A DNA stretch of 64,000 bases from positions 2,278,501 to 2,342,500 of the forward strand of contig NZ_AP029018.1 in assembly GCF_037076525.1 (NCBI RefSeq). Reading direction: 5' to 3'. This stretch comes from Selenomonas sp. TAMA-11512 (lineage in GTDB: Bacteria; Bacillota; Negativicutes; Selenomonadales; Selenomonadaceae). Position numbers and translations under genes: made by a program. Shown piece by piece: positions 50,195 through 59,600 of the stretch. Each line of letters begins with the position of its first letter. The first letter of the stretch is position 1. The notes beneath the pieces are model-generated. The model saw only the letters and a list, made by a program, of their open reading frames with translations, was not told the DNA's origin and searched no databases.

Positions 50195-50734
50195 TTATTT
50201 CTTCTCCCAGACCTTGGCCATGAACGCCTTGAATGTCGCTGACAAATGCTGCGTCAAGACGCTGAGCATGAGCTGCACCATCTTCGGATCGAACGTTTCA
50301 TCCACGTAAGGCATGCAGAGGTCGATGTAAATCACGCCGTCCTCGCGGAGATAGTACTTGAACATCTTGTAATCCGTGTTCATCGCGTTGAGATATTCCG
50401 CCATCTCCCCCTTGCGCTCCATGTCAAAACCGTGAAAGAGCTCCAGGCGAATGATCGTAAAGACGCTTTGATCTATGATGACCGCCATCGGGAGGAGCTG
50501 CCCCGCAGCCTCGATGTTCGAGCGGAAGAGCACCGTATTCGACGCGTCTTCAATCACCTCGGGCGTAAATGCCGTGATCTCCTGCTCCTCAAGAAACGCC
50601 TGAAACGCCTTTGCCTTTGCGCTTTTCTCTATGGCATTTCCGACGCTCTCCACAGCTTCTTCCATCGTCTTTTCTGCTCCGTTCTCTTCCATCATAAGCA
50701 CCCTTTCCAGCGCCTCAAGCGCATCTATTTCCAT
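50195..50734 (-). CDS. YbjN-like small protein
   Basis: A 179-residue acidic protein. A long helical region comes first (about 1-60), then a beta-rich YbjN-like part with FRSNIEAAGQLLPMAVIIDQ, a strand pair MFKYYLREDGVIYIDLCMP and a helix after DPKMVQLMLSVL. YbjN-type folds resemble secretion chaperones; the role is unknown. It closes the lic operon and is followed by a terminator. ATG at 50734 chosen although the ribosome binding site is weak. Confidence 0.5.
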   Translation of the reverse strand: MEIDALEALERVLMMEENGAEKTMEEAVESVGNAIEKSAKAKAFQAFLEEQEITAFTPEVIEDASNTVLFRSNIEAAGQLLPMAVIIDQSVFTIIRLELFHGFDMERKGEMAEYLNAMNTDYKMFKYYLREDGVIYIDLCMPYVDETFDPKMVQLMLSVLTQHLSATFKAFMAKVWEKK

Positions 50735-50797
50735 TCGATACAAGTTTTTACGTCATACGGATTTATATTCTACACACACATGCCGTTTTCCTACCGA

Positions 50798-51754
50798 TCA
50801 TCCCGGCTGTTTTCCGCGCAGACTCTTCGGCTCCAACACCACGAGCACGATTCCGATAAACAGGATACTCGCGCCCGCCCACTCCGTCCACGACAGCATC
50901 ACGTCTTCCGAGAGCAGCAGCGCAAACAGCGTCCCCCACAGGATATAGCTCGTATTGAGCGCCATTCCCCGGGCAACCCCCAGATAGTGATTGGCTCTGT
51001 ACCAAAACGTATAAGAGAGACCGGCAAATGCTCCGCCTATGAAGAAGTACAGCATCGTAGAGGTATCCCCCGCATACACGCTTTCAATGGATACGCTCGG
51101 GGCGACAGCGAATACGGCGCACCAAAGTGCGATCGCCGATATTCCCTCGCGCCAGAGTACGGCAATCGTCGCATCGATCCCGCGCATCGTATAGCTTGCC
51201 AGCACCATTTCCGAGCCCCAGCAAAACGCGGCTCCCAGCGCCAAGAGCACGCCGCGGGATACCTCGATAACGTCCTTAAGCGACATGCCTCCGTATAGAA
51301 TCCAAATGCCTGCCACAGACAAGATGCAGCCGATCCACATGGGAATCGTCAATCGCTGCTTCAAGAAGAGCAGCGCCAGCAGCACGCTGACCACGGGGTA
51401 CAGCGCCGTGAACACGAGCGCCTTCTGCGCGCCGATCAGCGCGATCGCGGAAAAATAGCAATAGCTTCCCGTAAAGCCGCCCAGGAGCCCGGTGGCTATG
51501 ATCCCGGGCAGGTACGCGGCCGCAAAGAGCGGCGTCACCTGCCCTAAAAGTCGGCAGGTAACGACATAGATCGCGACGACGGCAAACGCCATCAAGTCAT
51601 TGTACGCGGCGCCGACCAAGGCAGGCAGTATGCCGCCCTCCGCCCCTGCGTCAAAACCGGCTAAAAAGCGCTGATATGCCTCAGCAAAGACTACGTTGTT
51701 CAGTGCCCATAGGATGCCGCTGCCTATGCCGAAGAAAATGCCGAGCAGCCTCAT
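50798..51754 (-). CDS. licB: EamA/DMT-family transporter, LicB-like
   Basis: A 318-residue membrane protein with ten predicted helices in two EamA halves (FGIGSGILWALNNVVFAEA; later LLALGAAFCWGSEMVL). In lic1 loci LicB is a DMT-family choline permease, and here the gene sits directly after LicA- and LicC-like genes with an ATGA overlap, so choline or ethanolamine uptake is the likely role. The substrate is not proven by sequence. Confidence 0.82.
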   Translation of the reverse strand: MRLLGIFFGIGSGILWALNNVVFAEAYQRFLAGFDAGAEGGILPALVGAAYNDLMAFAVVAIYVVTCRLLGQVTPLFAAAYLPGIIATGLLGGFTGSYCYFSAIALIGAQKALVFTALYPVVSVLLALLFLKQRLTIPMWIGCILSVAGIWILYGGMSLKDVIEVSRGVLLALGAAFCWGSEMVLASYTMRGIDATIAVLWREGISAIALWCAVFAVAPSVSIESVYAGDTSTMLYFFIGGAFAGLSYTFWYRANHYLGVARGMALNTSYILWGTLFALLLSEDVMLSWTEWAGASILFIGIVLVVLEPKSLRGKQPG

Positions 51755-52482
51755 CGCTTGTTTCCCCCGTTGCGCAGGAGCTCCGCGTACGCCGGATCCA
51801 TCGCGCAGAGCTCCTCGGTCGTATCGATCTCACACAGACTGTCCGCGGAAATCTTGCGCACGGACAGGTGAAATTCGTCTCGGTGCAGAAACAGTGCGAC
51901 ATCATCCCAGTACAGCTCCCGATGCGCATGCGCATCGCGTTCTACATGCGCCGCCAGGCGAGCGGCATCTTCTTCGGACCAGAGTGAGACGCTGTAGAGC
52001 CGCCATCCGCCCCTGCCGCCGGTTCTCGAGCAGGCTCGTATGCGATCGCCCTCCAGCTCGAGCAGCCACTCCTTCGTATCTCCCTCCGCATAGCTTGCCA
52101 GGTAGCAGGAGGATACAAAGCGCGGATCGAGTATGGAAGCATCGTATATCCACTGATCCGCATCGAGGATCATGGTGCTCCCCGACCTCAGGATGTCCCT
52201 CGCGGCATACAAGGAGAGAATGTTGTTCCCCTTTTCATAGTCCGGATTGTACAGCAGCCGAATTGTCCCGTACTTATCCTGCAGATAGGAGAAGCTCTCC
52301 CGCCGATAACCTGTGACGACGGTTATATCCGCTATGCCCTGCGCGAGCAGCGACTCGATCAGTCGTTCCGCGATCGGCACACCGCGCACGGGGAGCAGCG
52401 GCTTCGGCGTGCTGTCCGTAAAAGGCGCCAGTCGATTTCCATACCCGGCCGCCAGTATAATTGCCCGCTCTATTCTATACAT
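51751..52482 (-). CDS. licC: CTP:phosphocholine cytidylyltransferase-like (LicC)
   Basis: A 243-residue nucleotidyltransferase: RAIILAAGYGNRLAPFTD with KPLLPVRGVPIAERLI, NNILSLYAARDIL and MILDADQWIYD (metal aspartates), ending in CEIDTTEEL. This is the LicC pattern. It makes CDP-choline or CDP-ethanolamine from the LicA product, for transfer by a LicD protein. It overlaps both neighbours and so belongs to a tight operon. It is a second copy in the island, beside the one at 17045. Confidence 0.88.
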   Translation of the reverse strand: MYRIERAIILAAGYGNRLAPFTDSTPKPLLPVRGVPIAERLIESLLAQGIADITVVTGYRRESFSYLQDKYGTIRLLYNPDYEKGNNILSLYAARDILRSGSTMILDADQWIYDASILDPRFVSSCYLASYAEGDTKEWLLELEGDRIRACSRTGGRGGWRLYSVSLWSEEDAARLAAHVERDAHAHRELYWDDVALFLHRDEFHLSVRKISADSLCEIDTTEELCAMDPAYAELLRNGGNKR

Positions 52483-53362
52483 GGCTTTCCTCTACATATG
52501 CCCGTACTTTTTCGCTGTACTTCCGGGCATACGCGTACTGTTTTTTCTCATACTCCCGAAACATTACGCCCATGCTGTGCTTATAGGTGCACCACACACC
52601 CCATAAATAGCCCGCGGCCGCCATCATCGCATATATCTTATGCAGGAATGCTTCCTCCACGTCGTTTTCCGACTGCCGCATGTACAGTGCTATGAGCTGT
52701 TTCACCTCACGCTCTTTATAGCCCGAATATATGGCAAACATGGCGAGGTCCCAGTCCGGATCCGCCATCGCCGCATATTCCCAGTCGATGAGTGTGACGT
52801 GATTCTCCGCGTCAAGCAGAAAGTTGTCAGGTATGGCGTCGATATGCGTCAATACGAAAGGCTTTTCCTGCGCCTTCAAAAAATCCCGCAGATCGCAAAT
52901 GCTCGCCGACAGCGTACGGTCATACGACATGTCCGTCTTGCGGACAAGCTGTTCATACCGATATATTTCATCGAAGACATCATACTTGTGCGGTACGGAC
53001 AGCCCCGCCTCGTGGAGCCTCCGGAGCTCCCCCAGCGCCAGTCCTACATCCTTCCAGTCGGCAGGATTGACATTGCGGATATCGGGCATATATTTCGTCA
53101 GCTTATAGCCCTCCCGCGCGGAGATTTTCAGCAGCGTCTCCCCGAAGCCGTGCGCGCCGATGACCGCATACGTCACCTCTTCCGCGCTTCGATTGACGAG
53201 CTCTTCCGTGCCGATGCCGTTGAGGCGCAGTACGTAGTCTCCCCCATTTGTCTCCACGCGGAACGAGTCATTCGTCAGCCCTTTCTTCATCGGTGTGACG
53301 GCAAGCACCTTCTCTGACGGTAAAATCCTGTTCATGAGAACCGTGCACATATCTTCCGGCAT
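52475..53362 (-). CDS. licA: Choline/ethanolamine kinase-like (LicA)
   Basis: A 295-residue kinase of the aminoglycoside-phosphotransferase fold. FRVETNGGDYVLRLNG is the ATP-binding hairpin with its Lys replaced by Arg in VLRLNG, FVLTHIDAIPDNFLL is the catalytic H-x-D-x4-N loop, and VTLIDWEYAAMADPDWDLA is the metal-binding DxE/DFG-like segment. This matches choline kinases of the lic1 type. It phosphorylates imported choline or ethanolamine in the cytoplasm. First gene of the licA-licC-licB-YbjN operon; GGGGGA precedes the ATG. Confidence 0.88.
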   Translation of the reverse strand: MPEDMCTVLMNRILPSEKVLAVTPMKKGLTNDSFRVETNGGDYVLRLNGIGTEELVNRSAEEVTYAVIGAHGFGETLLKISAREGYKLTKYMPDIRNVNPADWKDVGLALGELRRLHEAGLSVPHKYDVFDEIYRYEQLVRKTDMSYDRTLSASICDLRDFLKAQEKPFVLTHIDAIPDNFLLDAENHVTLIDWEYAAMADPDWDLAMFAIYSGYKEREVKQLIALYMRQSENDVEEAFLHKIYAMMAAAGYLWGVWCTYKHSMGVMFREYEKKQYAYARKYSEKVRAYVEESHV

Positions 53363-53486
53363 CTCTGTCCCCCTGCGTATCCGTTACAATTGTATTTCTC
53401 CTCTATGTACCGCGTGATACGCATTCAAGCAGCTTGTATGCCGCACCCTCCCCGGAAAACGTCCCGCATCCGTATGCGGCAGTCTC

Positions 53487-55517
53487 CTAGTCCGTATCAT
53501 GCGCAAACGTCTTCGTATGCTCCAATGCCAGTCCGAGGAAGTAATCCAGCACGGCCGGATCAAAGCATTCTTCGCCCGTGGCACGGTCGTATGCGTGCTC
53601 TGTGAAATCCGACATGTTGAGCGTGCCGTCCGGTCTCGTAAAATCCGCGGTCTCCAAGCGATACTCATAATCCTTCGTGCGGATGCCGAGCTTATACGTC
53701 TGTCCCGGGAATATGGAATTGGAGACGACATATTCCCTCTCTTTTCCCCCGAAGGCGGCAGGCAGATTTGCATCCGCATCTCCAATCGGCGCATCAAGAC
53801 CCTTCGAGATGACGGCATACATATCCATCAGCGACACGAGCTCATCTGTATGACCGATGTTCGGAATGCCGGCGCCGCGCATCATCATGGCAACCTTTGC
53901 CTGTCCGTCATCAAAGAACCAGTCTGTCTTGCGGTGGACGCTCATTCCATGGTCACTGTACGCATGGACGATGTACTCATCCTCTTCATAGTGTTCTTCG
54001 ATATAGTCAAACAATATGCCGAGATGGCGGTCGAGCTGCTCGATTTCCAGGAGATTATCGCGCACATACAGCGGTATTTTCGGCATGGATACGATGACCG
54101 CATCGCCCGCATACAGATTCTCCTCCCATGAGAGGTTTGTCTCCGCCGCCGGCGTCATCGGCATGGCAATGTTCGCCTTGGAATGCGCATCTTCGATATG
54201 CGCAAAGATGTATTGATCCGTCTCCGAAAAGGCTTCGATCTGTTCAATCGTTCGTGCCACGGCCATGCACGCACTCTGGCTGTCCAGACTTGTTCCGATG
54301 ATGCGCTCCATGCCGCGCAGCGTCCCCGTCCCCACGCCGTCCAGATTGCACATCGTCGTCACCGTATAGTAGCCTGCATCGCGCGCCTTAACCGACAGAG
54401 GCTCCGACTCATCGGCGTAAACCGGCCGATGCTCGATTACAACCTGCGACCGATGCGGATACAGTCCCGTCTCGACGGTCGGAAATGACGGATACGTGTA
54501 CTCGGCGACGCAATAGGCCTCATCAAAGATGATTCCCTTGCTGAAAAATCGCTTGACATGCGGCACATGACGATAGTTCGTCTCCTGCATGATCTTCCAC
54601 GACACTCCGTCAAGCATAAGATTGAGGATCAATTTCTTTCGCTTCGGGCTGTGCCGCAGGGGAACGGATCTTCCCACGGCCATGGGTGACGCGCAGCGGA
54701 GCCTCAGAGACTCCTTGGCATCCACACGGATGTATTTCCACTCCATACGGCCGAGGATGAGGTCACCGGATGTCGTGCCGTCCGTTATCTCCACGTTGAT
54801 CGCCTGCGCACCCTTCGTATCCGCCACAGCGATGGGAACAATCATATCCTTGTCCGCGCGCAGTTCTATTTCCTTCGCTTCCGCCACGTGACGGCAGAGA
54901 TCAAAGTACACGCCTCGATAGTCGGAGATTGCGTGCCTCTCTGTCTGCAGCAGCTCTTTCGCCGTCTGTCCGTATGTTCGGTAGCGATTGTACACCCCCG
55001 CCCAATACGGAGCGTCGGTTTTCTCGAGTGTGCGCAGCGACTCCCCCACAAGCGCTCGGAAGGAGAACGCATCTCCGTTCGGCTGCAGCACAACGGGCAG
55101 CTCATCACCATGCGAGCAGCCCAATATGTACATGGGCATTCCCGCCTCTGTCACAATCTGCGACGACGGTTTCCATCGGGACGAAAATCCGGTGAGAAGC
55201 CCTGCCCAAAACGATGCGTTCACATCGTCTCCAAGCGCTCTGTAAAGGCGCTCAAAGAGTCTCCAGATGCGGTCCGATACCTTGCGCCCCTTATACGCCT
55301 CTTTCAAAAGAGCCAAGGCATCCGTCATGTTGTTCTGTTTGAAGGAATGGTATGCCAAAAAATGATACAGCGCCGCCGTATCGTCCGTCACCTCCGCAAA
55401 GCGTGCAAGGAGCGTATCCGCCTCATCCTCACACGCGCCGTCTGTCCAGGCATTGAGTCGACGATAGAGGATTTCCGCCTCGATCACCCGATCACTTCGA
55501 ACGATGCCCTTTCGCAT
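53487..55517 (-). CDS. Alkaline-phosphatase-superfamily protein, candidate phospho-group transferase 2
   Basis: About 676 residues, same layout as the protein at 47495: a helical N-terminal region (AALYHFLAYHSFKQNNMTDAL), a beta-rich middle, then the phosphatase fold. The conserved positions are LMLDGVSWK, EYTYPSFPTVETGLYPH (Thr nucleophile candidate), IFAHIEDAHSKAN and AYSDHGMSVH. No membrane segment or signal peptide. Substrate unknown; the neighbouring lic operon suggests a CDP-activated or lipid-free phospho group. GAAGGGAA precedes the ATG at 55517. Confidence 0.75.
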   Translation of the reverse strand: MRKGIVRSDRVIEAEILYRRLNAWTDGACEDEADTLLARFAEVTDDTAALYHFLAYHSFKQNNMTDALALLKEAYKGRKVSDRIWRLFERLYRALGDDVNASFWAGLLTGFSSRWKPSSQIVTEAGMPMYILGCSHGDELPVVLQPNGDAFSFRALVGESLRTLEKTDAPYWAGVYNRYRTYGQTAKELLQTERHAISDYRGVYFDLCRHVAEAKEIELRADKDMIVPIAVADTKGAQAINVEITDGTTSGDLILGRMEWKYIRVDAKESLRLRCASPMAVGRSVPLRHSPKRKKLILNLMLDGVSWKIMQETNYRHVPHVKRFFSKGIIFDEAYCVAEYTYPSFPTVETGLYPHRSQVVIEHRPVYADESEPLSVKARDAGYYTVTTMCNLDGVGTGTLRGMERIIGTSLDSQSACMAVARTIEQIEAFSETDQYIFAHIEDAHSKANIAMPMTPAAETNLSWEENLYAGDAVIVSMPKIPLYVRDNLLEIEQLDRHLGILFDYIEEHYEEDEYIVHAYSDHGMSVHRKTDWFFDDGQAKVAMMMRGAGIPNIGHTDELVSLMDMYAVISKGLDAPIGDADANLPAAFGGKEREYVVSNSIFPGQTYKLGIRTKDYEYRLETADFTRPDGTLNMSDFTEHAYDRATGEECFDPAVLDYFLGLALEHTKTFAHDTD

Positions 55518-55546
55518 CCGTATCGTTCCCTTCATTCACAGATAGT

Positions 55547-56542
55547 TCACTTCTTCAGTGCGGCAAGCACGGCAAAGTCCGCCACGGGAAGCTTGACCGC
55601 AAATTCCAGCGCTTTTTCCGTGTCTCCCATCGCATCCACGGTAAATGCCATATTGCGGATGGATGTGCCGTCCTGATCGTCGATGCGCAGCGCCGTTGTC
55701 AGGAGGTATTTCGCCGCCGCATAGTCATCCCTGGCATAGAAACCGGCTGCAAAGGAATTCAAGAGGCGCATCTTCTCCGTGACGGATACATGCTGCTTGA
55801 GAATCTCATCGCTGATTTCTTCCGGTGACTTTTCCGCATGCGCTTCGGCGGGTACACTCTTTTCAGCCTTCTTAACTTCAACCTTCTGTTCATCGACGGC
55901 TTTGCTCTCCGGCTTCTTCTCCGGCGCACTCTCCTCTTTTTGCGCGGAATTTCGGATTCTTGCCTTGAGCGCCTCCAGCGCCGTCAGCGCGTTCGACAGC
56001 GGCGCCTCATCCTTTGTCTTCGGCGCTGCCGCCGTCTCTTTGTCCTGCAGCGAGTCATCGTCCTGTCGGAGCGCAAGGAGTGCAGGGTACGCATCCATGG
56101 AGATGTCCTCATCGTCCGCGGCATCCTCCATGAAGTCCCGGACAAACTCCATATCCTCTTCATCCAAGGATGTACGGGACTTATCCACCAGGAGATTCAA
56201 GATTGCCAGGCCGTCCGCCGTGCGGTGCTTAAACCAGCAGATGCGCGCCAGGAGCACCTTTGCCTTGACGTGTCCGGGCTCCTTTCCCAGCGTCTGATTG
56301 ACCCACTGGGATGCACGGTCATAGTCCTCTTCCATGTAATAGCAGTACGCCGCCCTGTAGTAGACGTCCGCATCGCCCCCATCCGCTTTGAGTATGCGGA
56401 CAACGGCATCCAGCCCTTCGATGTATCGGCCTTCCTCCATCAGCTCGGCGAGTACGGCGCGCTCGCCCCTGCCCTGCTTCTTTATATCTTTTTCTTCCTT
56501 CTTTTTCAGGTTTTTTTCCTTCCTACGGCTTGCCTTCCCCAT
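55547..56542 (-). CDS. TPR-like repeat protein
   Basis: A 331-residue protein. It opens with a very basic coiled stretch (MGKASRRKEKNLKKKEEKD), followed by tetratricopeptide-like helices (YYRAAYCYYMEEDYDRASQWV, VKAKVLLARICWFKHRTADGLAIL), a long charged linker rich in E, K and A (about 185-270) and a last pair of repeats (FAAGFYARDDYAAAKYLL). Probably a scaffold for the surrounding transferases. No enzymatic motif. AAGGAGCGG precedes the ATG at 56542. Confidence 0.7.
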   Translation of the reverse strand: MGKASRRKEKNLKKKEEKDIKKQGRGERAVLAELMEEGRYIEGLDAVVRILKADGGDADVYYRAAYCYYMEEDYDRASQWVNQTLGKEPGHVKAKVLLARICWFKHRTADGLAILNLLVDKSRTSLDEEDMEFVRDFMEDAADDEDISMDAYPALLALRQDDDSLQDKETAAAPKTKDEAPLSNALTALEALKARIRNSAQKEESAPEKKPESKAVDEQKVEVKKAEKSVPAEAHAEKSPEEISDEILKQHVSVTEKMRLLNSFAAGFYARDDYAAAKYLLTTALRIDDQDGTSIRNMAFTVDAMGDTEKALEFAVKLPVADFAVLAALKK

Positions 56543-56634
56543 CGATACCCGCTCCTTACATATCGTCGCCAAACAAACACAATAACATATCTATATCGTG
56601 TTAAAGAAGATATATATTAAGGCATATCCTCGCC

Positions 56635-59600
56635 TTACCCTTCATGATGGAAGCTCCTTACATGCTCCCACGCGATGCTCCAAAAGTATGCGGAAAGAGC
56701 AGGATCCTCCACGCGCTCCCGCGTCCCCTTCCGATAGATGATCTCGGAGGCATCGCGCATATCGACAGTGCCGTCTAAGCGCGTCGGCGTCTCCGTCTCA
56801 AATCGGCACTCATATTCTCTCGTGCGGATATCGAGCTTGTACGTCTGTCCCGGAAAGATGGAGTTCGAAATGACGTATTCCCTCTCCGCTCCGCCGAGCG
56901 CGGCGGGAAGATTTGCATCCGTTCCCCGCCAGTCCGCATCGAGGCTCCTCGACACGACGGCGTGCATATCGAGAAGCGATACGAGCTCATTCGTCGAGCC
57001 GAGCGCGGGGATCCCCGCGCCCCGCATCAGCATGGCGACGCTTGCCTGTCCCTCGGAAAAGTACCAGCCATCGTCTCCTCCATAAATGCGGAGCCCGTGA
57101 TCGCTGTATGCGTGGATGACGTACTCCTCTTCATCGTAATTCTCCTGCACGAAATCATAGAGCTCACCCAGCGCGCGGTCCATGCGGCGAATCCCGACCG
57201 CATTGTCCTTTAAATACGCCGGATCGCCGACCGTATTCACGGAGGCGAGATTGTCCCGACCGTCCAAGACCCCCTGCTCGTACCATGGCAGTCCTGTCTG
57301 CACCGACAGGCGCAGCGGAAATTGGTAACGCGGCATGATGTGCGGATCGGTCACGTGCAAAAACATGTATACGTCCGTCTCTCGCAATGCCTCCAGCTGC
57401 TCCATGGCGCGCTCCACGGCGATATACGCCGGCTGTGTCAGACGAGGGCTGCAGATCATGCGGTCAAATCCGCGGTGCGATCCGTTGTAAAGGCCGTATC
57501 CGTCGCTCATGGGCGCCGTCGTATAGTATCCCTGCGCCTTCGCTTTCTCCGGAAGCGTTTGATACTCTTTCGCGAGCCGCACGGGGAATCCGTTGTCAAA
57601 GATCTGGCTTCGATGCATGTGAAGCCCCGTCTCCACCATCGGCTCCGACGGATATGTGTGCTCGGCGACGGTATAGGCGTTGTCAAAGCGTATGCCCTTT
57701 TCAAAGAATGCATGCGTCCTCGGCATGTATTCGCCTGCCGCGCGCTCACTTGTCCATGCAAGACCGTCCATGAGAACGTTCAGGATGAGACGGCGCTTTG
57801 TCCGGTGCTTCAGATATATAGGCGCACCTACGAGAAAGGGCTGTTCGCTTCTGATCCGCGTGGGACGCTCCATCCGCAGGAAGTGCCATTCCGACATCCC
57901 GCAGTTGATCTGCGCCTCCTTTTCCCCATCGCTTACGCGCAGCGAGCGCACGACATCCCCCGCAATCGGCACGATGACGGGTACATTATCGGGCGGCACG
58001 ATCTCCGTATCCGTCGTCTCCTGCTGCACGCGGATGACATCAAAGTCGATGTTGTCATAGCCGCCCGGCTGGCTTCTCGCCTCCTGCAGCGCGTGGATGC
58101 GCATGGCAATCGTATGATAGTACAGCTCGTCGTTGTAAAGGCCTGCCCAGTAGGCGCCGGGGCCGTGCTCTCCCAAGAGATACTCGCCCAGCGGGACATG
58201 CAGCTCGAAATCGAGGCTGCCGTCGGCTTTTTCCGACAGGGGCAGATAATACCATGGCGCGGCGTTCACCGAGGAGAATGCTCTTGCCCATATCTCCTGC
58301 TCCTCTTCCTCACCGATCCTGACGGGACCGTCCAACTCTCTCCTGCGTGCCAGCAGATATTGAAAGAAGAGCGCTTCCTTCCGGCGGCCGAGCTTCGCAT
58401 AGAGCACAACCAGGAGCTTCCAGATGCGCGACGAAAGCTGGCGGCGTACGTACGCCTCCTGCGCCTCCCGGAGTGCGAGCTCGTGCTCACCCAGCCGATG
58501 AGCGAGGACGGCCGTAAAGTAATGGGTCGCGGCCTCATCCGTACCCAAGCTCGCGTATCTCTCGATAAGCTCCGGGACATCCGCGAGTTCGCCGCCCCCT
58601 TCCGCCCAGTCCGAGAGTCTTTCATAGAGCTCCTCCGCCTCCCGTATGACCTGATCGATGTTTATCGCTTGTTCCGATTTTAATGTCATGTCTGTCCCCT
58701 TCGAGCCGTCTATGTATAAAGAGCCTTCATTTCGCTCATGCGCCTGCCCCTCTCGGAAAACATCTTTCCCCTGTCTTCGTAAAGTTGCCTCACCCTCGTC
58801 GTCCAGCCAGCGGGCGAACACCTCCCGATACGCCTGCTCCACGTCGCGCATATAGAGCTTTGCGTCCATGATATGAAACGCTTCCATCGTCTGCCGCAAA
58901 TGCTGCCGCAGACTCTTGAGGCGCGCCGTGTCCCGCGCGAGACGTGCGGCGATCTCGATGTACTCCGCAGCACTCGACGCGACCAGCTCGGGCAATCGGA
59001 CGTTCTCCAGGAGGCTCTTGCCGAAGCGGCTGCCATGACGGTCCCCCGCAAGCGTCACGACGGGCACGCCCATGTAGAGCGCGTCGCACGTCGTCCCGCC
59101 GCCCGGATACGGAAATGTATCAAGCGCTATATCGATTGCGTTGTACGCCTTGAGATAGTCCTCCGTGCGCCCCTCGAACATCACGCGGCCGATGTCTATG
59201 CCCGCCGATCGCAGCCGTTCACGGACGCAAGCGCATCCGTCTTCGCTGTCGAAGATATCCGCCTTCAAAAAGAGATGTGCGTCCGGCACTTCATTGAGTA
59301 TCGCCGCCCATGTGTGGAGCACTTCATCGGTGACCTTGGAAAACGCGTTGAGCGAGCCGAATGTGACATATCCGTTCCGCGATGCCGGCAGCGTACCGAC
59401 GCCGCACGCTTTCGCGGGCGCGTAGCAGAGGTGACTGTGCGGCAGTCTCAGGATTTGCTCGACGAAGTAAGCCTCCTCCCCCTCGGGGTCAAGGTGCACA
59501 TCGCCGAGAACATAGTCCACGGCGGCGAGCCCCGTCGTATTGAACCAACCGATGCCCGTAATCTGAACAGGCACGGGCTTCCGTGCAAGTATCGGGAGCG

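Noticed and set aside
57322-58683. 453-codon plus-strand frame opposite the GT41-phosphatase fusion
   Set aside because: Antisense of a GC-rich gene, composition dominated by R, V and L, no motif.
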